Source of the DNA: Klebsormidium nitens
Lineage: Eukaryota > Streptophyta > Klebsormidiophyceae > Klebsormidiales > Klebsormidiaceae
Direction: 5' to 3'
DNA: 46,389 bases
NCBI GenBank assembly: GCA_000708835.1
Contig: DF237603.1
Coordinates: 1-46,389 of the forward strand
Both the position numbers and the translations under genes were made by a program. The notes under the pieces are model-generated. The model ran no database searches. It was not told the DNA's origin and saw only the letters and a list, made by a program, of their open reading frames with translations. Below, in pieces: positions 32,915-43,917 of the stretch (position 1 is the stretch's first letter; each line of letters starts with the position of its first letter).

Positions 32915-34019
32915 TTATGCCTTTCAAAGTGGGCCACATGGTCCAGGCTGCCCGAGAAAAAGAAGAGCAAAGGTCTCCAGAAGACAATTCTTGAGGCACA
33001 AATCCAAAGCATGCATGGATTCAACGGAGACGACGCTCCAAAAATGATCTCTCACTAATCCTCAAAAGTTGGATGAGCCACATCTTCCCTTGTCGTGACT
33101 GCCACATCAACAATTCAAAATGGTCAACCAGGGATCCTTCATCGCATGCACTCTGCTGAAAGATGTACCTCAATTGGAAATGGAAGCACTGTGTATGATA
33201 AAAAGTTGGTAAGCCTGCCTGCCTGCCAAAAGCTCTATTTAACATGCAGCTAGCGGCGCCTCAGCCAGTGGTGCACCAGGAAAGTCCCACTAGTGAAAAG
33301 CAGCATTGTAAGACTACTCAAGTCTCTGCAATGCTTGAAAGATGGTGAACAAGGTTTTCTCCGCTCACCACTAAAAGACCGAGCCCCTACACTTCCTTGC
33401 ATCCAGCATCCAATCTGCATCCTACTGCGAATCATCGCGTCACTTTGCACCACCGCGTCCATCAGAGGCACCAGGCAATCGCTCCCACACCGGAGCACGC
33501 TCTGACCGCTCAGAGACTCCCCTGAGGATTCTGCCAGACCCTGCATCGAGCCGCGCACTGCATTTGATGCTGCCGGGACATGTGATACACGTGAAGCGCA
33601 GCAGTGCCCTTGCAGACGGAAAAGCTGGCTGAGCGTTCGCTGCGCCTGGTGCATGACTTCCCTGCCTGCCATGTTTCCACCTTCCTTCAGCTCTGGGGTT
33701 CTTCTAAGTGTTCTGCAGCAAGCGGAAGGGGCGCTGCGTGCTCAATGCCAGCCGAGCAGCTTCTTGCACTGATCTTAATTGCTGAAGATTTCAGCGCCTG
33801 GCGTTGCCTGCCCCTCAAGTGACGGAAACGAGAAATATGTTGAGGGTGTGAATAGCCCGTTGAGGAATTTGCAGTCCATGCGGTGTATTCCATGTAGACT
33901 TTTTGAAAGTATTCACATGGGCATTCTCAAGTTTTGTTGGCCTTCATGCTTGGAGTCGCACCTGGTCCTCAATCACGATTCATGGGTTCATTCAACTTGA
34001 TCAACTTGCAGGAAGGGTC
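32915..34019. promoter_or_regulatory. shared upstream region of divergent thioredoxin and ASCC2-like genes
   Basis: About 1.1 kb separates the two proposed start codons. It shows no recognisable coding sequence; the small frames are short and featureless. Just before the ASCC2-like ATG is a good acceptor (CAACTTGCAG ending at 34011), so part of this stretch may be a 5' UTR exon and intron of that gene. Both promoters must lie here, unless the first exons extend further. Confidence 0.5.
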
Positions 34020-37000
34020 ATGGCGTCTGATCCTGGCAGGGCGTCCAGTTCTGAGCTGCATGCAACTGGCTGGCCCCAATTGCCAGAAGGGGCAGGGAAC
34101 AGCACGTCCCGGACAGCGCCTCCAGGGTTTTCCACCAATTCATCAGCTGACGGCAACAAGGGTGCAACAAGAGTTGACGGATCAGAATTGGTAGCTGAGG
34201 GGAAAGCTAGGATGGGAGGAAACAGGGAAGGGCCGGGAGCGGGGCCTCCAGGGTTTCACAACCAGCCTGGGTCTGGAAGGGGGAAGCGAGATTATGAGGG
34301 GTCCGCTGCTTCGCAGGGTGGATTGTCAAGTAGGGGGAGGGGAAGCAACAGAGGCGGGGGTTTTCCAGCGGGTGGTGGCATTGCGCGGGAGAATAACCCT
34401 GGCCAAGGCTCTCCCAATGTAAACAGGCCTGGTGTGAACGGGCCTGGTGTGAACGGGCCTGGTGCGAATGACCGCAGCTCAACCAGTACAGGAAGCTCGG
34501 GGAGCATCCTCGGCACACCTGGCATTCAGAGTGGCCAAGGACAGCAAAGAATGGAGAGGCGCAGTGGACTTGGTATCACTGGGTTGGATGCGAACGAGGC
34601 TGGAGGCCAGAATGGTCCGTATGGTCGCGTCGACGACAGCTACGGGAAGAGGCATGGCGCGAACGGCCCTCGACATCAGGAGCCCCGCTTCAATCAGAGC
34701 CACCAGACAGGGTGGGTGGAAAACCCTGCCACTAACGGGCATCCACACGAAAATGCTGACGGAGGTGCTGAGAGTGCGCGTGGGACTGCGCAAGGTTCGG
34801 ATGAAAGCCAGGGTGCGCAGCAGGGGCGGAGAGGCGGCCGAGACCGGCGGCAGGACCGGAGGAACCGTTCGGACGCCAGCGGAGGCAGCGTCCGGAGCGG
34901 CGCCTCGGTCGAACCGTCCGAAGAGCCGCGCGAGACCGGAAGCGGAGGTGGTTTGCAAGCGACGGGGTGGGAGGAAGCGTCGGTCGCAAATGCTAGCGGG
35001 ACCGGTCAAGTCGCCACCACTTTAACCATGCACAAGCCTTCAGAACTGGGTGCGAAAATGGACGAGGGTTCCGATGCACGGCCTACGGGTTGGGGGGGTG
35101 GACCGGAGCAGGCGGCGCTGCCCCCCGTTGCAACGCGTGACGCTCCCGGAGGGTCCGATTCGGGCAGCTCGGTTTCGCTCGCTTTTCGGCAGAAGAAGAG
35201 GGGGGGGCAGGGGGGCCGGCAGCAAGGTGGGCAGCAAAATGCGATTGGGGGCGGAGAGATGAGAAACCAGAGGGACAATGTGAGAGAGCAAGGCAAGCAA
35301 GGCGGTGTTACTGGTGGAGCAGTTTCAGGGAAGCAGGCTGGGGGGGTGTCAAGAGCCACTGGATGGATTGACAACAGTGGGAGGGAGACGGCAGAGGCGA
35401 CGGCTGGGAGTGCAAGATCCGCCACCAAGGGGGGGATGAGAGGTGAGGAAGCAGTAAGGCAGACTTTGGCCCCCCCAAACGTGGAAGACGCGGCGGTGAT
35501 TCGATCGACCGGGTGGAGTGGAGACATTGGGGAGAGTCAGGGGGAACTTTCTGTGGGGAGTGCGAGGCCGATACCGACAGGAGGGGGAAGGGGCGCAAAT
35601 AAAAGAAGGCAGACTGTGCCTCCCCAGGACATACGGAAGGAATCAGCTGGAGAAGGATTACAGAGTGTGGCGCATATGGGGAATGCGCCGACAGGCTGGG
35701 AAACGGATCCCGCAGGCGGTGCATCTCCTGAAGCACAAAAAGATGGTTCAAAGGCGGGAAGGAAGGGCGGGAGGGGACCTACGAAGCAGGTGATGCCGCC
35801 CCAAGACATCCGGAAAGAAGCGGCAGTGCGGCATGGCCCCCCAGGTTTCAACCAAGGTGTCCGGAACGAGGTGCGGGCCCAGGACCCCTCCCCAATTCTG
35901 ACTCGAGATGCACCCCCCCGTTCCGGTGAAGATGGCGCCACCGGATGGACCGAGCAAAGCAGCGGTGCACTTTCTGGACCGTCTGTCAGTGATGCTGACT
36001 CGAAAATGAAGGGGCAGGTGGGGCCGTCTGGTTCAAAGAAGCAGCTTCCAATGGCCCCACAGGACATCAGGAGAGACTCGGCGCATCGGGTTACCCCCCG
36101 AGAGGCGCGAGCGCAGTCGGCCCAGCCCAATCTTGTCCAGGACGTCAGGAAAGAGTCAGCCCAGCCCGTGGCTTCTCGTGATGCAGAGAAAAGAGCGGCG
36201 CAGGCTGCCCCCCTCCAGGACGCGAGGGGAGGAATGGCGCAGGTGGGAGAGAATCAGCCGGTGGCGTCAATTGGACAAGCTCCGGGTTGGGAAGCTCGGA
36301 CACCGCTTGGGGAGCCAGTTTTGCAGACGCCGGTTGGACAGGCGAAGGTCCCGGTCCAAGATGTTCGGACGAGAGGGCCTCAGACGGGGTCGAGCACGCA
36401 TGGTCGGGATCGAGCCCCGCCCGCAAACCGCATGCCTCCGCAGAACGCCGCTCCACAGAAAGACGAAAGGGGCTTCCCGAGAGAACAGCAGCCGCGCTCG
36501 GGAGCTTTTCCGAAGCGAGAGCCGGCTCCAAGGGAGGAGCGAGGTGGGGGGTCAGGAACCGGCGGTCGAAGAGAACCGGCTGCAGCGCTTTTGCCAAGCC
36601 CACAACTCACAAGCACCGGGCTCTCTGTAGGAAGTGAATCGGCCCCACTTTTGCCAAACCCGCAACCAACTGGCTGGACGAACCCCCCAGAAAGTGTGGA
36701 AGGTCCCCATTCACACCAGGCTGCCCCGAGGCGAGGGATCCTAGGCGCAATGCCCCCCTCGAGAGCATCGGGCCGGAGTTCCGACAGCAGCGGACAGAGC
36801 TCGGATGGGAGCACCCCACGTCACCGTCCGAAGGGGGGCAGATCGGAGCGCACGCAAGAGACACAGTCGCACGCTTCTGACGGGCAGGAGAGGAGTTGGG
36901 TTTCTGGGGGTGTGAATCCGACGGCTCCGGTGGGGAGTTCGGGTGGTCCGGGTTCGTCTATGGGGGGTTCGATTGCCGCTGTAGGAGGTTCCGTTTTGTC

Positions 37001-40000
37001 TGGGGCAGGTTCCGTTCCGTCTGGGGCAGGTTCCGTTCACTCTGCGGGGACTTCTGGTGCCTCTGCGGGGGGTTCATCATCCGGGGGGCAACCTTCAGCG
37101 CCCGCTCACAAGCAAACGGAAACCGGGGGCGTGCAGCCCAACCCCCCCAAAGCGTGGCAGGGGGTTTCGCCGGCCAAGTCGCCAGCGAAAGCGAAGCAGG
37201 GGGTGGTGCCTGCCAGGGGGGCGGGGAAAGGGGCGCCCGGAGGGGGGGGAGAGTGGGCCCGTTTGTGCCGTATTTGCCGCAGGACGACGTGGAGGGGGGT
37301 CTGGCTGTGGAGATGTCGAGCGAGGAGCTATTGAAGCTGCTGAAGCTGGGGGCGCAGGAGTTTTGGAAACATGGTGAGGCGGCGCGCTTCGATGTTGGTG
37401 CTGTAAAGTTGCTTCTGTTCCGTCCTTGTCAAAGTTTGCTGCCCTCTTCGTAGTCCCGACTGCTCTGAAGGGCATTTGAGGCGCTGGGAGTGACCGTGAC
37501 GTTTGATTGATCTGTCCCCTCGTATTGCATCGACAGCAATTTCGAAGTCCCGTAAACCCTTCCTCTTTGGTTGTTGCGGTACCGCTTTCTTCATGGATTC
37601 GTACGCAACTCAGACAAGCGACTCCTGCATCTCAACGGCGCCTCCTAAGCCCGCACTTCGGACGCCATTCGGACGTCGTCTCAATCGTTTGCTAGGCACT
37701 GTGGACACCATTCGGACCACACCCCATTCTCCTTCCAGCCAACCCAAAGGCATTCCGGACCCCAGTTTCACACAATTCCTTCTTTGCGTCCGTGCAGTCG
37801 CGCGGGACGACAGCCTGCCCCAATTCCTCAACTTGTACCTCCGCTTCCGCAAGCGGCCCCACGATGTCGAGGGGGATCCCTCTGGGCTCGAGAGGAGCAT
37901 CGCCGACGAGGCGGCCGCCGTGCTGCAAAAGCGGGTCTTCTTGACCCTCTTCAGACTGTAAGTTTTTTAGGCAGAAGTTAGCGATGGCCTCTGTAAGGGT
38001 GCCGTAGTACATAATAGTTTGCGGTTCTGAATCGCAATGTGAGGATTAAGGAGTGTATGTCTCTTAAGGACTCGCGAGAGAGTTTTGGGGAATTTTGATG
38101 ACCTGACTACAAGGACCTGTTTCAAAGGCTTTGTCTTTTTGGCCGCGTCTAGAAAGCGGCAGTGGTCTGCTCCCGACCCGTCTAATATTCTTCTCCGTAG
38201 CTCGTTTCGGCTCCGCTTCTACTAACAAGCTGCCAAGCCCTGGCCGTTTGAAATGCGGTACAAAAGCAAACTGCAATGTATCCCACTGTTAGCGTTGTCT
38301 ATTCCGCTCTGTGCTCTTCGTCAGCCCCTTCGCCTGATGAAAAACCCCTTGCATGGGGACATCCTCCTCAACCTTCGCAGGTTTTGTGTTTCTGTGACGT
38401 TTAATATTTAGACCGCTCCCCTTTGTTTTCCCGGTCTTGCAAAGGACCGGAGAGTAGCTAAGTCTGTCAACGTCCTAGCAGCCCTTAGACTTTCTCTGGA
38501 CGCTCTTATTTCACTGTAACGTCTGAGTGTCCAAACATTCGCGGACTTGTCCTTTCAGGTCTTCGCCTAGAGAGCCGGGCGCCGCATCCGGGGAAGTCCT
38601 GTCCCCTCGAGAGCACACCGAACTGCTGCGGAGAAAGGACCTGCTGGGCGTTCCCCAGTTGATGGACATCGCGGCGATCTACGGTGCGACCAAGCCGGAC
38701 CTGACGAGACGCCTGGTACGCACCTGTTCCCTTTCTTATTCGACAAACGGGCGTTTGTGGCTCTTACTCTCACTTTTGGCACCCGTTGAAAACCTTCGCT
38801 TTTTATTCAATTTCCTGAAGACTGCGACGACGGGCATTTGTGGTTCTCATTCTACTCATGATGAAGGTTTTCGCTTCCACCTTTAAGCTTTTCGCATAAT
38901 TCTGGATGCTTGTATTGCTGTCCGTATAGACGAACATGATGGGACTCATCTTAGGCCAGTTTTCGTCGGGTCCACAGCCCCTATGACGTCAGCACTCCCC
39001 CATGACGTCAGCCCTGACTCCAAATGTACTTCATCGCAGGTCGAAAACGTGTTTGAGAATCAGCCCGGCCACCAGGCCGCCGTGGCTGCGTGCGTGGACC
39101 CCATTCTCAACACGCTCTCTTCGATGCGCGCCCGGAGCGCGGCCGCGGTTGCGGCGCTTGGGGCCCAGCAGCCGGCCAACCAGGACGTGCCACGTGTCAG
39201 GCACAATCTGAATGAGGTCATTGATTACGTCAGCGACGTGGCGGCGACCTTGGGTGCCTTTGTGGGGGTCTACCCGGCGGTCGCAGCGGTGCTTATTCCG
39301 AAGGAGGGCGAGGGAGCAAGGTCAGTCCGTATTTGAGACTTTGGGGTAGTGAAGATAGATGAGATCAAACAGGGTACCTCTGTAAGTTGGGTATCAGGAT
39401 AGAAGTCCGTATGTGACAGCTTTGCTTGGTGCATGCCTGGAAGCATTCACAAGTCTCTCGCTCTTTGCTTCGAGAATTATGTCGTTGCTACGGTGCTTTT
39501 TCTCCGACACGAAGTGATGGGAAGCACGGAGCCATCTTTAGGTTACCTGGCAGAAGAACGTACGGATTGTGAACACGCGGAGCATTTACAGCTTCAGCAC
39601 AGATCTTGGACCACTAACTTTCCACTTGTACCGTCTCCTGACCTGCTTTATCCATCCTTTGCGCAGCCCGAAGGGGTCAAAGGAGGCCTCTTTTCAAATC
39701 CACTATAACTTCACAAGTTGCGCATGCGAAGACTTCAACCACTGATCAGTCCTGAAGTCACTCCCTGTCCACATACTTTTCCGCAGCCCGAAAGGCACGC
39801 TCCTCTCCGCGCTGGCAACCGCCCACGACCGCTTGCTCCCCACCGTCCTTTGGGGCCTCCGTTCCCTGCCCCCCAGCACTGACGTCAGCCCCGACGTCAG
39901 CCTGGCGTCAGCGGCGCTTCGGGCCTCCGAGCAGAGGCGCGCCCAGCACGCGCGTGCACGCATCGCCTCTTTGGCTTGGGCCGTACTCGAAGCCAGGTTC

Positions 40001-42612
40001 TTCGCTGCCGGGGGGGCCGGAAAGGCCGGCGGAGGAGCCCCCCAGAACGAGAGTGGCAGTGCGCTGGTGGAGGCGCTGGGTAGCCTGCGGGGAGGTGAGG
40101 ACGAGACTGAGAATTCGGACGCCGGACGGAGGGGGGCGCTTCTGCGGACGCTGGATCGGAAGAAGGACTTGAGGGGGCTGATGAGGAGGCTACAGGCGAG
40201 CGGTGAGTCGCCGCTGGAGTCATGAGGTTCCCAGCGCGTTGAGCTCTCACCATGTCATTGGGCATATCTGTTGACTGGCGATAGACGCCTTTCTTGTCAT
40301 CCAATTTTGGGATGCTGACAAACGTAGAGAGTATTGGCACCTACTTTCAGAATAAGCGAAACCGACAAAGCTGGAGCAGCAAGCTGCCGAGTGATCAACC
40401 GGTCCCGCTGACCAAAGCTTCCGCCTCTAGAAAGCTATTCATTGTGCTCTGATTTGGAAACCCTGTTATCTTTCTGGCGGGCCAAAAAGAGGAGTCAACA
40501 TTTCGTCCCGGAGAACACGTTTGGCACCAAGAGGTTTCCTCAATCAGCATCCGTCGCTGCCTTTGCAGGCAAGACTAACATCGACAGCGCCCAGCTAGAG
40601 TCCATCGACGCACTCCTGGGGCCCCCCGAAACGAAGCGTTCCGCCAGGCAGACTACCGCGAGTGGTGCATCGGCCGCAAGCGACACGGCGAGCGCAGAGG
40701 AGGAGGCCCTGCAGAAGTCCAAGCTCAGCCAGATCAAGGTACGATTCTGACGCGTGCGAAGCGTAACAAGGCCTCTTACAGCCGGAATCCGCGAGAGGTG
40801 ACTCCTTAATCAGGAGTCATCGACCTGTAGTAGCGCTCTTTTCGATGGCTTTTTTTGAAATCTGTGATCAGGGGTTGCCTCTTGCTATCCTGCTTGCTCT
40901 ACTGTTGTGAAATTCGCCTTATGCCAGAAACCCTGGCCAATTTATGTGAAGAGGCTATGTGCAGGTTGAAAGTGATTGTTCCCTTGACAGCACCTTTCTG
41001 ACTTGCAACGCGGCCCTCTCGTGTTGGTGTGTCCTCATAGACCTACAGTTTAGGTAGGATAGTTCAACGTAGGATATGGTCAGTGCCCGGCTAACGGGTA
41101 GTTTGGTGGTTGGGGTGGGTACGGATGCGGAACAGGTACATTTCCTGATTTAAGTTTTTAGGTTTGTTCTCCCCCGGGAACTATTTTTAATCTACCTAGA
41201 AACTATCCTCTATACTACAGGAGTATTTCATTCCAGCTCTACCACCGCACAGGGTTCAAGGTTGCAATAAGTGTCCTCGCCCCTGTTGTCTAAGCGTCGG
41301 AGTAAACGTTGGCCGTGTCATTATCCCAGCGCTTGTTGAGGTGGTCGCTTATTCCGGAATGTGCCCAATCCTTTCCGCTTACAAAATCGACGATTCTGAT
41401 TAGACCATACTGGGTCGGCTTTACTTTAGAATCTTAGGTTCCGCTGTTCATGAAAGTTGCGTTTTCATTTATTACTAAGCTAATCCGGCTTAACGGCGCT
41501 GCTAACAGGACCTCCTTCCCGACTACGGCGACGGATTTTTGGCCGTCTGTTTGGACGCTTACGACAACGACGCGGAACAGGTCATCGCGCACCTCCTGGA
41601 CGGGAACCTCTCCCCGGCACTCGCGGCACTTGACACCAAAATGATGGAGAAGCCGCGGCCGCAGGCCGAGCCCAAGCTTGGTGTCAAGGATAAAGGCAAG
41701 GCGAAAGTGGTGGAAGAAGCGGCGGAGACGGGCGGGGTTAGCAGCCGGAGTCAAGGGGTTAAGGGAGGGTTTGGCGAAGCAGGTCCGAGCGGCTCGTCGA
41801 CCGCAGGCGCTTCGTCGGTCGTTCCCGGCACTTCGTCGGCTGCCGTGAGCGCTTCGTCCTCTGTCCCGGGCGCTTCGTCGTCGGCGTCGGGCGCTTCCGA
41901 GGCGGCGAAACGCTCGAGCGCGGACCAGTCGGGGCGTTACGTCCGGCGCGACCGGGCGCCGTCGGACGCGGTCGCGCTGCTCGACGCGCGCGGCAAGGGC
42001 GACGAGCGGCTGCGGAAGATGGCGACCGAGTACGAGTACGAGGACGAGTACGACGACTCGTTCGACGAGCTGACGACGTACGGAACGGACGCCGGGGACG
42101 AGGAGGGGCTCGACGCGGCGGTCGCAAAAGTCCGGGGGGGTGCCGCCGTTGCGCCCACCGGGTGGGGGGAGCAGAAGGGGGCGGCGCCGTCCCCCCCGAA
42201 GCGGAACCCGGGTCCCCCAGGGGCGAAGAAGAGCGGGCCGCAGTTTTACGTCAAGGACGGAAAGAACTACAGCTACAAGGTGGCCGGATCGGTGGCGGTG
42301 GAGTCGGTGGAAGCCGCGGCGGTGATGAAAACGGAGCAGGAGGCGCTCATTCACGGCCTGGGCGCGGGGGGCAACGTGCCGCATGTGAATGCGCGCGAGT
42401 CGGAGGAGAGCGGGTCGGAAGAAGAGGGCGAGGGGGAGGGTGGGGAGCCCGGCCCGGGGGGGAGAGGAAGAGGGGGCGGAAGAGGGGGGGGGAGAGGAGG
42501 CGCGGGGAGGGGCTCGTTCGCGCGGAAGGAGCAGAACAAGAGCAGCGTCGCGAATCACCGGAGGAAGGACCGGGCGACCGCGAAGTTCGTCAAGGCCGTC
42601 GGGGGGTTCTGA
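34020..42612 (+). CDS. ASCC2/Cue3-like CUE-domain protein with giant disordered N-terminus, about 1880 aa
   Basis: Exons: 34020-37373 (with a frame break near 37242-37249), 37798-37957, 38559-38715, 39040-39320, 39787-40202, 40569-40738 and 41509-42612 (TGA). The ATG at 34020 (MASDPGRASS) follows a likely 5' UTR acceptor. Residues 1 to about 1080 are disordered, rich in Gly/Ser/Pro/Gln, with TGW and QDIRK repeats. The conserved core begins FVPYLPQDD and continues LGAQEFWKHVARDDSLPQFL, LRRKDLLGVPQLMDIAAIYG, HNLNEVIDYVSDV and SPKGTLLSALATAHDRLLP, as in plant and animal ASCC2. The CUE domain is at DLLPDYGDGFLAVCLDAYDN (about 1514-1533 onward). An acidic EDEYDDSFDE tract, an RGG-like stretch and a C-terminal NHRRKDRA motif follow, in the family order. 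ASCC2/Cue3 binds polyubiquitin through CUE in the ASCC (alkylation repair) and RQT (stalled-ribosome splitting) complexes; which applies here is inference. Confidence 0.88.
34062..36675 (+). repeat. dispersed (A/P)TGW motifs in the disordered region
   Basis: TGW or PGW tripeptides recur about every 60-200 residues: HATGWPQ, HQTGWVEN, QATGWEEA, RPTGWGGG, SRATGWID, RSTGWSGD, APTGWETD, GATGWTEQ, QAPGWEAR and QPTGWTNP. One more (APTGWGEQ) lies in the last exon at about 42155. Between them the sequence is low complexity and hardly conserved, so the Trp-centred words look like the functional units. PPGF words (three) occur early and late in the same region. Confidence 0.85.
35619..36390 (+). repeat. 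degenerate QDIRKES-type repeats
   Basis: The units are PPQDIRKESAGE, PPQDIRKEAAVR, APQDIRRDSAHR, VQDVRKESAQPV, LQDARGGMAQ and VQDVRTRGPQ. They lie 12-90 residues apart in the middle of the disordered N-terminus, between TGW words. The pattern (hydrophobic/Pro, Q-D-I/V-R-K-E/D-S/A) looks like a short linear motif, and I know no partner for it. Confidence 0.75.
37242..37249 (+). other. run of eight G at the frame break of the ASCC2-like gene
   Basis: Upstream the coding frame is clear through SPAKSPAKAKQGVVPARG; downstream the conserved FVPYLPQDDVEGG is in another frame, as if one base were missing here. An undetected intron of length 3n+2 or an indel in the homopolymer (sequencing or real) would explain it. 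No convincing intron of normal length is visible. Confidence 0.7.
38984..39010. promoter_or_regulatory. two TGACGTCA palindromes in an intron
   Basis: The CRE/C-box palindrome TGACGTCA occurs at 38984-38991 and 39003-39010, each inside the 11-mer ATGACGTCAGC, with starts 19 bp apart, in intron 3 of the ASCC2-like gene. Plant and algal bZIP factors bind this core. Similar words (TGACGTCAGC) also occur in the exon at 39880-39900, where they encode TDVSPDVS. Confidence 0.4.
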
Positions 42613-43917
42613 GTGAGCCCGTGAATGGCCGCATGAGAGCATGCGAGTGTCCGCTTGGGTCGGATTTCTGATCTTTGTGATGTTGCTCCCATGTTTCGCG
42701 TAGGCCGCCGCAGGCTGTGAGCATAGCTCGGTCACTGTCGAAAACGCGGATTGCAGAGCGGCCAGAGAGTGTGGACTGTCGTACTTTGTGCGCAAAAGAC
42801 GCCTCAGATTGAATGGAGTTTTGATCATACTTGGCTTTCCACTTCAGAGTACGATTTGTAAACCACGCGCCACTTAATTGAGCTGGCAAGGGCGGTGGAA
42901 ATGACGCTGCTGTTTTATCATGTAATGTTGAGATCAGCATCAGATCAATGGTCTGCCACCATGATCCGGTCACCCTATGTGCCAAACGCTCGTCGCATTA
43001 CTGGTAGCTCTGCAGAGCGCAACCAGATTCTTATTAACCTAGAATTGGCCCGGATGCGATAGACCTGCTTGCCGTCCATCAATAGTTCCAAATCTGTACA
43101 TTAGAGTCTCCCGCATGTCCATGTGTCACGCGCAGATATATATCGCCTTATCGATGCGCCTGGCCGTCGATGCCAACTGGATAGCGGCCGGCCAATGAGT
43201 GAACGATAACATCAACATCCCGTTGCAACATTCCGAATTTACCTCCTAAATCATACGGAGAGTCTTATGATTGTCGTGTCTTCCGAGTCGTCCTAGCTAC
43301 ATCACACGTACTGGTCGTCAAAAGAAGGCCTATAGCAAGTATGAATAACCGCAGTTTGTATCGAACCGACCACAGTATGAGACAGCCGCACTGCAGGTAT
43401 ATTCTGCTGGACAGTCCAGCTCGCCTTGTAGAATGCCAATGGCAATCTCAAATACATAGTACGTCTACGTACGTACCTTTGTAAAGCCGGCCTGCGCTGC
43501 CCGCGCTACAGAATTCCACCAGCGAGGCGTGGCGCTTCAGTTCATTTTCTGATCATGCATCGATGCCTCCCTTTCACAACATTGTGACGAAATAAACACG
43601 GGTCTCCGCTGAAGAATGAGGTACACTCCGCCGCCGCCGCCGGCAGTGCACAATTTGCACATCAGCCGAATTCACCGGCACTCTAGGGAGCCTCTCATGT
43701 TGCATCATGCTCAAGGTTACAATATAGTTGGTGAGTGGCCATGAACAAGAAGGATGGCATACCAAGGCGCCTTACTTAACTCAATATCTCTTCCTTGGGT
43801 AAACTGGAATCAGAGTTTGTCATCTCCGACCCATCTCCGAGTTCATGATATTAGCGACGGGGCTGCCTGTCATTCTTATCCGGAGGTTACGATTGTGCAC
43901 GTGAACCGGGCCTACCG
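42613..43917. other. spacer between the ASCC2-like and Cys-rich genes
   Basis: This holds the 3' UTR of the ASCC2-like gene and, presumably, the promoter of the Cys-rich gene. It contains a GCC microsatellite (about 43629-43644) and palindromic words such as GTACGTCTACGTACGTACC at about 43459-43477. I see no gene. Confidence 0.55.

Noticed and set aside
41434-42828. 464-aa open frame on the minus strand
   Set aside because: It is antisense to the CUE exon of the ASCC2-like gene. It is Arg-rich and low complexity, which is what the reverse strand of GC-rich coding DNA gives.
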